Of a DNA stretch of 39,453 bases, positions 15,928-23,412 are shown in pieces. The stretch lies in NCBI GenBank assembly GCA_019694555.1, contig JAIBBS010000065.1, positions 1 to 39,453 on the forward strand, written 5' to 3'. Origin of the DNA: Nannocystaceae bacterium (GTDB lineage: Bacteria; Myxococcota_A; Polyangia; Nannocystales; Nannocystaceae). The first letter of the stretch is position 1. Each line of letters starts with the position of its first letter. Made by a program: the position numbers and the translations under genes. Under the pieces are notes generated by a model. The model saw nothing but the letters and a program-made list of their open reading frames with translations. It was not told the origin of the DNA and searched no databases.

Positions 15928-17085
15928 TCAGCCGCCCTCCACGGCGTCGCAGCTGCAGACCATCTCGACCATGCCGGCGCCGGTCTGGATCGCATCGCAG
16001 GCGCCACCGACCAGCGCGATACCCATGTCGCCGTCGGTCTGCCAACCATCGGGATCGTCCAGCGGCACCGCGTCGCCGTTGACGGTGACGGTGCACTGCT
16101 GCGCCTGCCCTGCCATCAGCGGCTGCTGCAGCGTGAACGCGCACGGCCGCGTGGTCGAGATGATCTCGGCGAACGCCGTGGCGAGATCGTCCTGGTCGAG
16201 CGCGACGTAGAACGGTGCGTCGGGATCCCCGGGGCCCACGCCCGCACCGGCGTTGGCCATGTCCTGCAGGTGATCGGCGCTGACCTCGTCGGCCACGCTC
16301 ACGACCACCGTGCGCACGCCCTGATCGAACGCGGCGGTGGCCGCCTGCACCGCCTCGTCCTGGCCCATCTGCGGGTTGGGCACCTCGCAGGTGTCGGGCT
16401 CGCCGTCGGTCACCAGCACGATCACGCGCTCGCCCGGCGCGGGGTCGGCCACCAGCTCGGCGGTGACGGCCGTGATCGAATCGCCGGTCGGCGTGTTGTC
16501 CTGCGGATCGGCGTCCTCGTACGCCATCGCGATCTCGTCGAACGCGCCGAGCATCGGCGCCGTCTCGGTCAGCTCGGGGCAATCGGGATCGGGATCGGTG
16601 TTGGTGTACAGCGCCAGCCCGAAGCGGATCTGATCCTGGAACGCCGCGACCGCGCCGACGTCGGGGTCGAACAGCGTGTCGCCGAGCACCTCCCAGCGCG
16701 TGCTGGTGTCGAACGGCATCGTCATGCTGCCGCTCTGGTCGATCAGCAACAAGAACGTCGGCGGCTCGGCGCGCCACGAGTCCTCCAGCACCGGGCACTC
16801 TTGGCCCACCGTGGTGGTGCCCGCGCCCTCCGTGGTCGAGTCGGCACCGCTGGCCGACGCCGACATCGACGCTGCGGTCGCACTGGCCGAGTCGGTCGCC
16901 GTCATCGTCGTCGCCGAGTCGGTCGCCGTCGCGGCGCTGGTCCCACTGTCGCCGCTGGCCGACTCCGTCTGTGTGTCGTTTTGCGGGCACTGCTCCTGAT
17001 CGATGCCGTCGTCGACACACGGCGCCGCGCACGACACCGCGCCCAGGCACGCCAGTCCAACCACGCCAAGCCAATGCGTCTGCAT
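15928..17085 (-). CDS. von Willebrand factor A domain lipoprotein
   Basis: A 385-residue protein. The ATG at 17085 has a GGGGGAG upstream and opens a signal with lipobox GAVSC (Cys19). A Ser/Thr/Ala-rich linker of about 90 residues precedes a vWA domain. The metal-site motif D-Q-S-G-S-M and the later TDGEPD are present, along with hydrophobic strands (TFLLLIDQSGSM, GERVIVLVTDG, VRTVVVSVAD). The C-terminal region has several cysteines (CTVTVN, CDAIQ, CSCDAV) that probably form disulfides. vWA domains bind ligands through a metal ion, so a cell-surface adhesive or assembly role is plausible. It is the first gene of a two-gene unit with the OmpA-like protein. Confidence 0.87.
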   Translation of the reverse strand: MQTHWLGVVGLACLGAVSCAAPCVDDGIDQEQCPQNDTQTESASGDSGTSAATATDSATTMTATDSASATAASMSASASGADSTTEGAGTTTVGQECPVLEDSWRAEPPTFLLLIDQSGSMTMPFDTSTRWEVLGDTLFDPDVGAVAAFQDQIRFGLALYTNTDPDPDCPELTETAPMLGAFDEIAMAYEDADPQDNTPTGDSITAVTAELVADPAPGERVIVLVTDGEPDTCEVPNPQMGQDEAVQAATAAFDQGVRTVVVSVADEVSADHLQDMANAGAGVGPGDPDAPFYVALDQDDLATAFAEIISTTRPCAFTLQQPLMAGQAQQCTVTVNGDAVPLDDPDGWQTDGDMGIALVGGACDAIQTGAGMVEMVCSCDAVEGG

Positions 17086-17240
17086 GAGCACGCTCCCCCA
17101 CTGGCGATTGTCGGCAGCGGCGGACGCAGGATCCACGCCGCGACGCGGGAATCTTCGTAGCCGCGGGCACGCTCGCGACGGCACTGCAGGGTTTCACCGC
17201 GGCGATGCCGAGGGATCGACCGATGCGACTCTGCGCAGGC

Positions 17241-18470
17241 TCAGCCCTTGACGCACACGACCTGACGAAGCGTGTGCAGCACCTCGACGAGATCGCGCTG
17301 CGCGTTCATGACCGCGTCGATCGACTTGTACGCCGCGGGCGTCTCGTCGATCACGTCCACGTCCTTGCGGCAGGCGATGTCGCGCGTCGCGGCCACATGG
17401 TCATCGACCGTGAAGCGACGCTTCGCCTCCGCGCGCGACATCACCCGTCCGGCGCCGTGGCTGCAGCTGTGGAAGCTGTCGTCGTGACCGCGCCCGCGCA
17501 CGATGAACGAGCGCGCCCCCATGCTGCCAGGGATGATGCCGAGATCACCGGTGCGGGCCCGCACCGCGCCCTTGCGCGTGACGAGCACGTTCGCGCCCCA
17601 GTGGTGCTCGCGTGCGACGTAGTTGTGGTGGCAGTCGATGACCATGCCGGTGGCTTCGAACGGCGGCAACGCGCGCGACATCGTCTCGAGCACCGCGTTC
17701 ATCATCAGCTTGCGGTTGAGCGACGCGAAGCGCTGCGCCCACTCGACCGCCTCGACGTAGTCCTCGAAGTCCTGCGTGCCCTCGGGCAGGTACGCCAGAT
17801 CCGCCGCCGGCAGGTCGATGAACCACCGCTGCATCTGTTCCTTGGCGCGCGTGATGAAGAGCTTGCCGATGCGCGCACCCACGCCTCGCGAGCCGCTGTG
17901 CAGCATCACCCACACGAGGTCGCGCTCGTCGAGGCAGACCTCGATGAAGTGATTGCCGGTGCCCAGCGTGCCCAGGTGCTCGAGCCGCGGGCCGCGTTCG
18001 ATCTTGGGGTGCTTGGCGATCAGTCGCTCCCAGCCGGCAGCGAGCGACGACCAGGCCTGCGCGTGCGACGGCGGCGGGTCGCCCCACGCGCCGCGATCGT
18101 TGCGACCGCCGTCGTCGGTGCGACCGTGCGGCACGGCGGCCTCGATCGCGCTGCGCAGGCCCTCGAGACCGTCGGGCAGCCGCGAGGCCGGCAGGTCGGT
18201 CTCGACCGCCATCATGCCGCAGCCGATGTCGACCCCGACCGCGGCCGGGATCACCGCGCCGCGCGTGGCGATGACGCTGCCCACCGTCGCGCCGGCACCC
18301 TCGTGCACGTCGGGCATCACGGCGAGCCAGCGGTGGATGAACGGCAGCGATGCAATCGCCTCGAGCTGACGGCGGGCGCCGTCCTCGAACGGCACGCCGA
18401 CGGTCCACGCCTTGATCGGTACGCCGCGATGGGCGTGGAAGACCTCGTAGCTGCGATCCGCGTCCGCCAT
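17241..18470 (-). CDS. rtcB: RNA-splicing ligase RtcB
   Basis: A 409-residue protein, close to the usual length of RtcB. Family motifs appear in order: MPDVHEGAGATVGSVIATRG, VGVDIGCGM (metal site), GTLGTGNHFIEV, HSGSRGVG, CHHNYVAREH, GSMGARSFIVRG and CSHGAGR. His338 in the last motif corresponds to the histidine that carries GMP in the enzyme. RtcB joins RNA 2',3'-cyclic phosphate or 3'-phosphate ends to 5'-OH ends using GTP and manganese. In bacteria it acts in repair of cleaved RNA. No rtcA, rtcR or archease gene is visible beside it, so it seems to stand alone. The ATG at 18470 fits the family start. Confidence 0.95.
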   Translation of the reverse strand: MADADRSYEVFHAHRGVPIKAWTVGVPFEDGARRQLEAIASLPFIHRWLAVMPDVHEGAGATVGSVIATRGAVIPAAVGVDIGCGMMAVETDLPASRLPDGLEGLRSAIEAAVPHGRTDDGGRNDRGAWGDPPPSHAQAWSSLAAGWERLIAKHPKIERGPRLEHLGTLGTGNHFIEVCLDERDLVWVMLHSGSRGVGARIGKLFITRAKEQMQRWFIDLPAADLAYLPEGTQDFEDYVEAVEWAQRFASLNRKLMMNAVLETMSRALPPFEATGMVIDCHHNYVAREHHWGANVLVTRKGAVRARTGDLGIIPGSMGARSFIVRGRGHDDSFHSCSHGAGRVMSRAEAKRRFTVDDHVAATRDIACRKDVDVIDETPAAYKSIDAVMNAQRDLVEVLHTLRQVVCVKG

Positions 18471-18500
18471 GCGAACGACGACGGTATCACCGCCGCGCGC

Positions 18501-18947
18501 TCATCGGACCTGGAAACCGGTGCAACCGGAGGTCACCTCGATCTCGCGCGTGCTCGCTGCGATCGAGGTGCTCGACAGACCGTTGTCGCTCTCGTCGACG
18601 ATCCACAGCATGTCACCGGGCTGGAAGCTGTGGCTCGTCACCGTGTTCGAACCCAGCGTCGAGGTCGTGCCGCTGCCGAACTTGGGCTTGTCGCCGAAGA
18701 ACAAGCGCACGGTCTGCGGGCACGCGTTGCGCAACGTCACGCTCACCGGTCCGGCCGGCGTGGGGGTGGGCTCGGGGCTCGCGGCGGGATCCGCGGCCAT
18801 CGGGCCACTCGACGACTCGGGGCTCGTCGGTGCGCCCGCGGTGCCCGGCGCGGCGGTCCCGGGGGTGCTCGTTGCGGCGTTGGACGGCTGGAAGAGGAAG
18901 CAGCCCCCGCTCAGCAGGGACACGACCACGGTGCACAGGACGCGCAT
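18501..18947 (-). CDS. Small lipoprotein with Pro/Ala/Ser linker and beta-rich domain
   Basis: A 148-residue protein. The ATG at 18947 follows a run of G and opens a signal with lipobox LSGGC (Cys16). A Pro/Ala/Thr/Ser-rich linker (about 20-67) leads to a domain of about 80 residues starting VSVTLRNACPQTVRLFFGDK. That domain has alternating hydrophobic residues and two cysteines likely joined by a disulfide (Cys in NAC, Cys in SGCTG). I do not recognise the fold; it looks like a small beta sandwich. The gene lies just upstream of rtcB on the same strand with a 30-base gap, so co-transcription is possible though the functions look unrelated. It is divergent from the MYXO-CTERM gene. Confidence 0.7.
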   Translation of the reverse strand: MRVLCTVVVSLLSGGCFLFQPSNAATSTPGTAAPGTAGAPTSPESSSGPMAADPAASPEPTPTPAGPVSVTLRNACPQTVRLFFGDKPKFGSGTTSTLGSNTVTSHSFQPGDMLWIVDESDNGLSSTSIAASTREIEVTSGCTGFQVR

Positions 18948-19089
18948 GCCCCCCGGACGGGTCGGCCGGGCGATGGTTGCGCGCCGGCCGGATGCAAACT
19001 TTTTTTGTCCCGAACCACGAAGGACGATCGTCGGCGGCCATTCACGCACATACGACGCGGGCCCGGTGGGGCCGCGAGGGGTGATTGGC

Positions 19090-20160
19090 ATGGCTGGGAA
19101 GTTGGGTTGGATTGCTCTGGCATCGGTGCTCGGGACTGTGGCGGCCTCGGCGTGGCCCTCGACGGCGCACGCGGCCTCGGCGGACTGCATGTCGATGGCC
19201 GGCTCGTGCACGGTGTCGAACGACGGCCCCGACATGGTGAGCTGCGACTGTGCCGACGGCTCGGGCGGCGGCGGTGCCGGCGACTTCGGCTGGGGTGGGC
19301 TCGACGACGCCGGGCTGCAGATGGTCTGCGACGAGCAGCTCGCGGATTTCTGCGGTCCGATCATGCCGCCGGTCGGCCTGCAGTGCGACGGCATGTACGG
19401 CACGTGCTGGATCGAGAACGAGCCCGACTCGCTCACATGCGAGTGCAACGACGGATCGGGTGGTGGCTTCGCCGGCGGCAACCTCTGGGACGGCCTCACC
19501 GACGACGAGCTGCTCGACGTCTGCTTGATGGAAAACGACGCGTTCTGCGGTCCGCCGCCACCGCCCGAGTGGGACTGCATGAACGACGTCGGCGCGTGCG
19601 ACATCACGTTGGGCAAGGACGTCTCGTACTACTGCGAGTGCGCCAACGGTGGCTCCGGCGGCGGCTCGGGCGATCCCGACTGGAACGATCTCGACCCCGA
19701 CGCGCTGCAGCAGGCCTGCTTCGATCTGATCGATTCCGACTGCGGCGGCGTCGCGACCAGCGACACGTCGGCGTCGTCGAGCACGACCGACGCGACCTCG
19801 ACCACCGACGCGACCGCGAGCGGCAGCGAGGGCGGCAGCGGCGGCAGCGAGGGTGGCAGCGGCGGCAGCGAGGGCGGCAGCGGCGGCAGCGAGGGCGGCT
19901 CCACCGGCGGTGACACCGACGGCGGTTCGTCGGGCGGCGACGCGAGCGCCTCGGCCTCGGACAGCGACAGCGCGAGTGCCAGCGCCAGCGCGTCGGCGAC
20001 CAACGGCGACGAGAGCAGCACCGGCGACTCCGCCGGCGAGAACACCGACACCGGTGGCTGCAGCTGCACCACCGACACGCGCGCGCCGCTGTCGTCGTGG
20101 GCCTTCACGCTGCTGGGTCTGGTCGGGCTCCGCATCGGTCGTCGCCGCCGCGCGACCTGA
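19090..20160 (+). CDS. MYXO-CTERM protein with a triplicated six-cysteine module
   Basis: A 356-residue protein. A signal peptide ends AHAA (about residue 28). Three modules follow at residues 33-88, 99-153 and 163-218, each with cysteines spaced C-x6-C-x(10,11)-C-x-C-x25-C-x7-C and a Gly-rich, acidic middle (ADGSGGGGAG, NDGSGGGFAG, ANGGSGGGSG). A long Ser/Gly/Asp/Thr-rich spacer with an exact SEGGSGG repeat comes next. The C-terminus is a MYXO-CTERM signal: TGGCSC, a hydrophobic helix, then GRRRR. Such signals are recognised by a dedicated processing protease, and the protein is expected on the cell surface. I do not recognise the module. The ATG at 19090 has GAGGGG upstream. Confidence 0.82.
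   Translation: MAGKLGWIALASVLGTVAASAWPSTAHAASADCMSMAGSCTVSNDGPDMVSCDCADGSGGGGAGDFGWGGLDDAGLQMVCDEQLADFCGPIMPPVGLQCDGMYGTCWIENEPDSLTCECNDGSGGGFAGGNLWDGLTDDELLDVCLMENDAFCGPPPPPEWDCMNDVGACDITLGKDVSYYCECANGGSGGGSGDPDWNDLDPDALQQACFDLIDSDCGGVATSDTSASSSTTDATSTTDATASGSEGGSGGSEGGSGGSEGGSGGSEGGSTGGDTDGGSSGGDASASASDSDSASASASASATNGDESSTGDSAGENTDTGGCSCTTDTRAPLSSWAFTLLGLVGLRIGRRRRAT
19825..19902 (+). repeat. 21-bp tandem repeat encoding SEGGSGG
   Basis: Three full and one partial copy of a 21-base unit, encoding SEGGSGG, lie in the spacer of the MYXO-CTERM protein. Copies differ by at most a base or two. It is a flexible linker that can change length in frame. Confidence 0.85.
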
Positions 20161-20175
20161 CCTGCGGCGACGACC

Positions 20176-20204
20176 CCACGCCCCGCGCATGTCGCGGGGC
20201 GTGG
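20176..20204. terminator. Perfect 12-bp hairpin between convergent genes
   Basis: CCACGCCCCGCG (20176-20187) pairs perfectly with CGCGGGGCGTGG (20193-20204) around a 5-base loop. It is 15 bases after the MYXO-CTERM stop and 10 bases beyond the end of the convergent lipoprotein gene. It is the clearest bidirectional terminator in the window. Confidence 0.8.
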
Positions 20205-20214
20205 CAATCCGAGT

Positions 20215-20514
20215 TCAGCCACCCGCGAGACGCGGCGCGATCGTGGGCTCGGGATCGATGCACCAACCCTGCTCGTCGAGCTCGCAGTCGTTGGGCACGC
20301 ACAGGTACGTGCACTCGCGGTCGGGACCGTTGAGCACGCCGTCGTCGCACAGCTCGTCGGCCTCGACCACGCCATTGCCACACGGGTGCAGCGGCACGTC
20401 GGCGACGCCGGCGAAGCGCGAGGTGGCGGGCTCGGGCTCGGTCACGTCGTCGCACGCGGGCAGGAACGAGACGACGGCAACGAGGAACGCAGCGGACAGC
20501 ATACGAAGCGACAT
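20215..20514 (-). CDS. Small cysteine-rich lipoprotein with a single CGNG-type repeat
   Basis: A 99-residue protein. The ATG at 20514 has GGAGAG six bases upstream. The signal peptide ends in lipobox LPAC (Cys21). Residues about 42-75 (CGNGVVEADELCDDGVLNG, then CTYLCVPNDC) are one copy of the myxobacterial cysteine-rich repeat seen in multiple copies in the gene at 35664. The end (DEQGWCIDPEPTIAPRL) adds one more cysteine. It is predicted to be lipid-anchored in the envelope. Function unknown. The single repeat copy makes it a minimal version of that family. Confidence 0.75.
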   Translation of the reverse strand: MSLRMLSAAFLVAVVSFLPACDDVTEPEPATSRFAGVADVPLHPCGNGVVEADELCDDGVLNGPDRECTYLCVPNDCELDEQGWCIDPEPTIAPRLAGG

Positions 20515-20764
20515 CACGACTCTCCAGGCGCGGTGCCGTCGCATCGGTCGAGCCGCCCGCCATGGGCGTCTCCTTCGCGCGAACCTCGGCACCAGCGTGC
20601 GACCCGGGTCGGCCGCACCCCGCTCGCTGTTGCACGAGCGCCGGGTGGCCATGCGGGGCCCTACCGCGGGGGTTTCCGGCGGGTTCTCGCGGCACTCGTG
20701 CCGGTGGTCCGACGCGGGTACGCTCCCGCCCGCCGCCGTCTTGTCGGCGCCGGCCCTCGCCGCC

Positions 20765-22435
20765 ATGAACTTCCTCGCGCGCATCTTCGAGAACCTCGAG
20801 CAACAACCCGAGCGCACCGCGGTCGTCGAGGTGCACGGCACCGAGCTGCGGCGCCACGACGGTGGCGCGCTGCTCGAGTCGATCGCGCGCGCGCGGGCGT
20901 TCATCGCCGGCGCCGGCGTGAAGCCCGGCGATCGCGTGGCCCTGCTCGCGCCCAACTCGGCGCGCTGGGTCTGCGCCGACCTGGCCGCGCTCGCGTGCGG
21001 CGGCATCGCAGTGCCGCTGTACGACAAGCAGGAGCCCAAGGAGCTCGCGGTGATGCTGCGCAGCGCCAAGCCCAGCCTGCTGCTGGTCGGCAACGACGCG
21101 CTGGCCGCGAGCATCCGCGAGGTCTGGCCCGAGCACTGTCGCATCGCGGCGTTCGACGAGGTGTTCGAGACCCAGCCCGGCAACGCCGGCCTGCACGAGG
21201 TCGCGCCGCAGGATCCGGTCGCGATCATCTACACCTCGGGCACCAGCGGCGTGCCCAAGGGCGTGATGCTGTCGCGCGCGAACGTCGACTTCATGATCCC
21301 CAAGACCATCGACCGGCTCGGCAAGGTCGCGGTCAAGCGCGACCAGCCCGATCGGGTGTTCCACTTCCTGCCGTTCTGCTTCGCGGCGTCGCGCATGATG
21401 TTGTGGACGCAGCTGTCGCGACCCAACCCGATCATGGTCTCGACCGACCTCGCCAACCTCGTGCAGGAGATGGCGACCGCCAAGCCCAACTACTTCCTCA
21501 ACGTGCCCGCGGTGCTCGAGCGCATCCGCAACGGCGTCGGCGCCAAGCTGCGCGAGCGCGGCGGCATCGCGCTGGGGCTGTACGAGCGCGGCATCGCCGG
21601 CTACCGCGCGGTGGCCGAGGGCAAGGCGAGCTTCTTCGATCGCGTCGCGCTGGGCCTCGCGGAGCGCGTCGTGTTCGGCAAGATCAAGCGCACCATCGGC
21701 GAGAACCTCGACTTTCTCATCTCCGGCTCGGCACCACTGTCGGAGGAGACCCAGCGGTGGTTCCAGATGCTCGGCATCCCGGTCTACCAGGCCTACGGCC
21801 TCACCGAGACCACCGGCATCGTCTCGCTCGACGAGCCCGACCGCGTGGTGCCCGGTCGCGTCGGCATCCCGCTCGACGGCGTCGAGACCAAGGTCAGCGA
21901 CGAGGGCGAGCTGTGCGTGCGCGGACCCAACATCTTCGCCGGCTACTGGGAGATGCCCGAGGAGACCGCCAAGGTCCTGCGCGACGGCTGGTTCCACACC
22001 GGCGATCAGGTCGACATCGAGCGCGACAACCTGCGCATCATCGGCCGCATCAAGAACCTCATCGTGCCGGAGTCGGGCCACAACATCGCGCCCGAGCCGT
22101 TGGAGGAGAAGTTCCTCGCCGCGTGCCCGGTCGCGACCCAGTGCATGGTCGTGGGCCACGCGCGGCCGTTCGTGGCGATCCTCGTGCCGGGCAAGCCGCC
22201 GGCCGACGCGGTCGAGCGGGCGCTCGAGCAGGTCAACGCGGATCTGCCGGCGTACCGCAAGATCCGCCGCGCCATCTTCGTGGACGAGGCCTTCTCGGTC
22301 GACAACGGCCTGTTGACGGCGAACCAGAAGATCAAGCGCGCGGTGATCGAGAAGCACTTCGCGTCGGCGATCGACGCCGCCTACGACGCGGCCAAGGTCG
22401 AGCGCCAGCGCGCCGGCGCCAACGCGCCGGTGTGA
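20765..22435 (+). CDS. AMP-dependent acyl-CoA synthetase/ligase
   Basis: A 556-residue member of the ANL adenylating superfamily. Motifs: the phosphate-binding loop IIYTSGTSGVPKGVMLS (about 153-170); AYGLTET near residue 344; GWFHTGDQVDIERDNL and the hinge IIGRIKNLIVPESGHNIAPE. A late lysine in LTANQKIKRAVIEKHF could be the catalytic one. Length and order match long-chain fatty-acyl-CoA synthetases, which activate a carboxylic acid with ATP and transfer it to CoA. The exact acid cannot be read. The ATG at 20765 begins a typical N-terminus (MNFLARIFENLEQQPERTAV). It stands alone between a divergent lipoprotein gene and a convergent peptidase gene. Confidence 0.9.
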   Translation: MNFLARIFENLEQQPERTAVVEVHGTELRRHDGGALLESIARARAFIAGAGVKPGDRVALLAPNSARWVCADLAALACGGIAVPLYDKQEPKELAVMLRSAKPSLLLVGNDALAASIREVWPEHCRIAAFDEVFETQPGNAGLHEVAPQDPVAIIYTSGTSGVPKGVMLSRANVDFMIPKTIDRLGKVAVKRDQPDRVFHFLPFCFAASRMMLWTQLSRPNPIMVSTDLANLVQEMATAKPNYFLNVPAVLERIRNGVGAKLRERGGIALGLYERGIAGYRAVAEGKASFFDRVALGLAERVVFGKIKRTIGENLDFLISGSAPLSEETQRWFQMLGIPVYQAYGLTETTGIVSLDEPDRVVPGRVGIPLDGVETKVSDEGELCVRGPNIFAGYWEMPEETAKVLRDGWFHTGDQVDIERDNLRIIGRIKNLIVPESGHNIAPEPLEEKFLAACPVATQCMVVGHARPFVAILVPGKPPADAVERALEQVNADLPAYRKIRRAIFVDEAFSVDNGLLTANQKIKRAVIEKHFASAIDAAYDAAKVERQRAGANAPV

Positions 22436-22466
22436 GCGGTCGAGGTGGGAAGGCTCCGGCGGACCG

Positions 22467-22484
22467 CACCCGCGACAGCGGGTG
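22467..22484. terminator. Hairpin between convergent genes
   Basis: CACCCGC (22467-22473) pairs with GCGGGTG (22478-22484) around GACA, in the 91-base gap between the convergent synthetase and peptidase genes. Confidence 0.5.
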
Positions 22485-22526
22485 GGCCGGCCGCACCCGC
22501 CGCGTGCCCGGTCGCAGACGGCGCGC

Positions 22527-23348
22527 TCACACGACCGTGCCGCCGAGGCGCACGATCGTGAGCAGCGCGCGGAACAGGTCGTCGACGTCGCGCGCGTCGT
22601 AGGCGACCGTACGCGCCGCGGTGCGCACGACCCCGGGGATGATCGCGACCGCGTCGGCGATGGCGGTGTGCACGAGATCGACCTCGAGTCCCAAGCGCGG
22701 CAAACTGAACGGCCGCCACCGCGCGCGCTGCTCGACCGCGCTGCGGGCCCCGGCGCGGATGAGCTCGCGCGCGCGCACCGGGTGCAGCGTGCGTGCCGAT
22801 GCGCGCCCGACCGCCCACTTGACCTCGACCGTGACCAGCTCGCCCAGCAGCGCGCGGCACTGCGCGCAGGTGGTCGCGTCGCCGGTCACCAGACCCACCG
22901 GCGTGCCGCGACTGCCCGCGACCAGCGCGTTGAGCCCGGCCTCGTTGAGCGGGCGACCGTCGACGCGGACCTCGTAGACGACCACGCCGCGGTAGGTGTG
23001 ATCGAGGATCGCATCGCGCGTGCCGGCGCCGCCGTGGTAGCCCACGAACAGCGCGAGATCGTGGCGCTCCTCCTGCAGGCCCTCGGCCATGCTGTAGGGC
23101 TTGAGCGAGCCGCTGAGGACGGACACGCGCGGGTCGAGCCGATCGAACACCAGGTTGCGCATGTCGCCGTGGCTGTCGTTGACCAGCACCGCGGTCGCGC
23201 CGGCATCGAACGCGCCCAGCGCCGCCGCGTTGGCCTCCTCGGTCATCAGCGCGCAGGCGTCGTCGAACTCCGCGGTGCCGCGGCGGCACTGATCGCCGTG
23301 CACCACGCCCGCCACGCCCTCCATGTCGACCGAGATGTAGACCTGCAT
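22527..23348 (-). CDS. M55-family D-aminopeptidase (DppA-like)
   Basis: A 273-residue protein matching the M55 family in length and motif order. VYISVDMEGVAGV at the start has the metal-binding Asp and Glu; then come VNDSHGDMRNL, LFVGYHGGAG and DHTYRG, with NEAGLNALVAGSRG in the expected place of the last metal-site Glu. M55 enzymes are zinc peptidases that release D-amino acids from short peptides, and may recycle peptidoglycan peptides. It has no signal peptide, so it should be cytoplasmic. It lies 64 bases downstream of the HD-GYP/LuxR gene on the same strand and may share its transcript. Confidence 0.9.
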   Translation of the reverse strand: MQVYISVDMEGVAGVVHGDQCRRGTAEFDDACALMTEEANAAALGAFDAGATAVLVNDSHGDMRNLVFDRLDPRVSVLSGSLKPYSMAEGLQEERHDLALFVGYHGGAGTRDAILDHTYRGVVVYEVRVDGRPLNEAGLNALVAGSRGTPVGLVTGDATTCAQCRALLGELVTVEVKWAVGRASARTLHPVRARELIRAGARSAVEQRARWRPFSLPRLGLEVDLVHTAIADAVAIIPGVVRTAARTVAYDARDVDDLFRALLTIVRLGGTVV

Positions 23349-23412
23349 CGCCGCGGCGATGGTAGCGCGGCGCCGACGGGGGCGCCCGCGGGTGCCGCGG
23401 GCAGGCGCGGGC

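Noticed and set aside
17205..19913. A 902-codon plus-strand frame across RtcB and neighbouring genes
   Set aside because: It runs antisense to rtcB and into another frame of the MYXO-CTERM gene. No domain or start signal was seen.
20515..20764. A 250-base divergent gap before the acyl-CoA synthetase gene
   Set aside because: No clear promoter, operator or RNA structure was seen; probably holds divergent promoters.
20105..22357. A 750-codon minus-strand frame opposite the acyl-CoA synthetase gene, with an ATG at 20563 preceded by AAGGAGA
   Set aside because: The plus-strand frame is clearly the synthetase. The AAGGAGA-ATG is attractive, but the protein after it is Arg-rich and overlaps the well-supported cysteine-rich lipoprotein in another frame.
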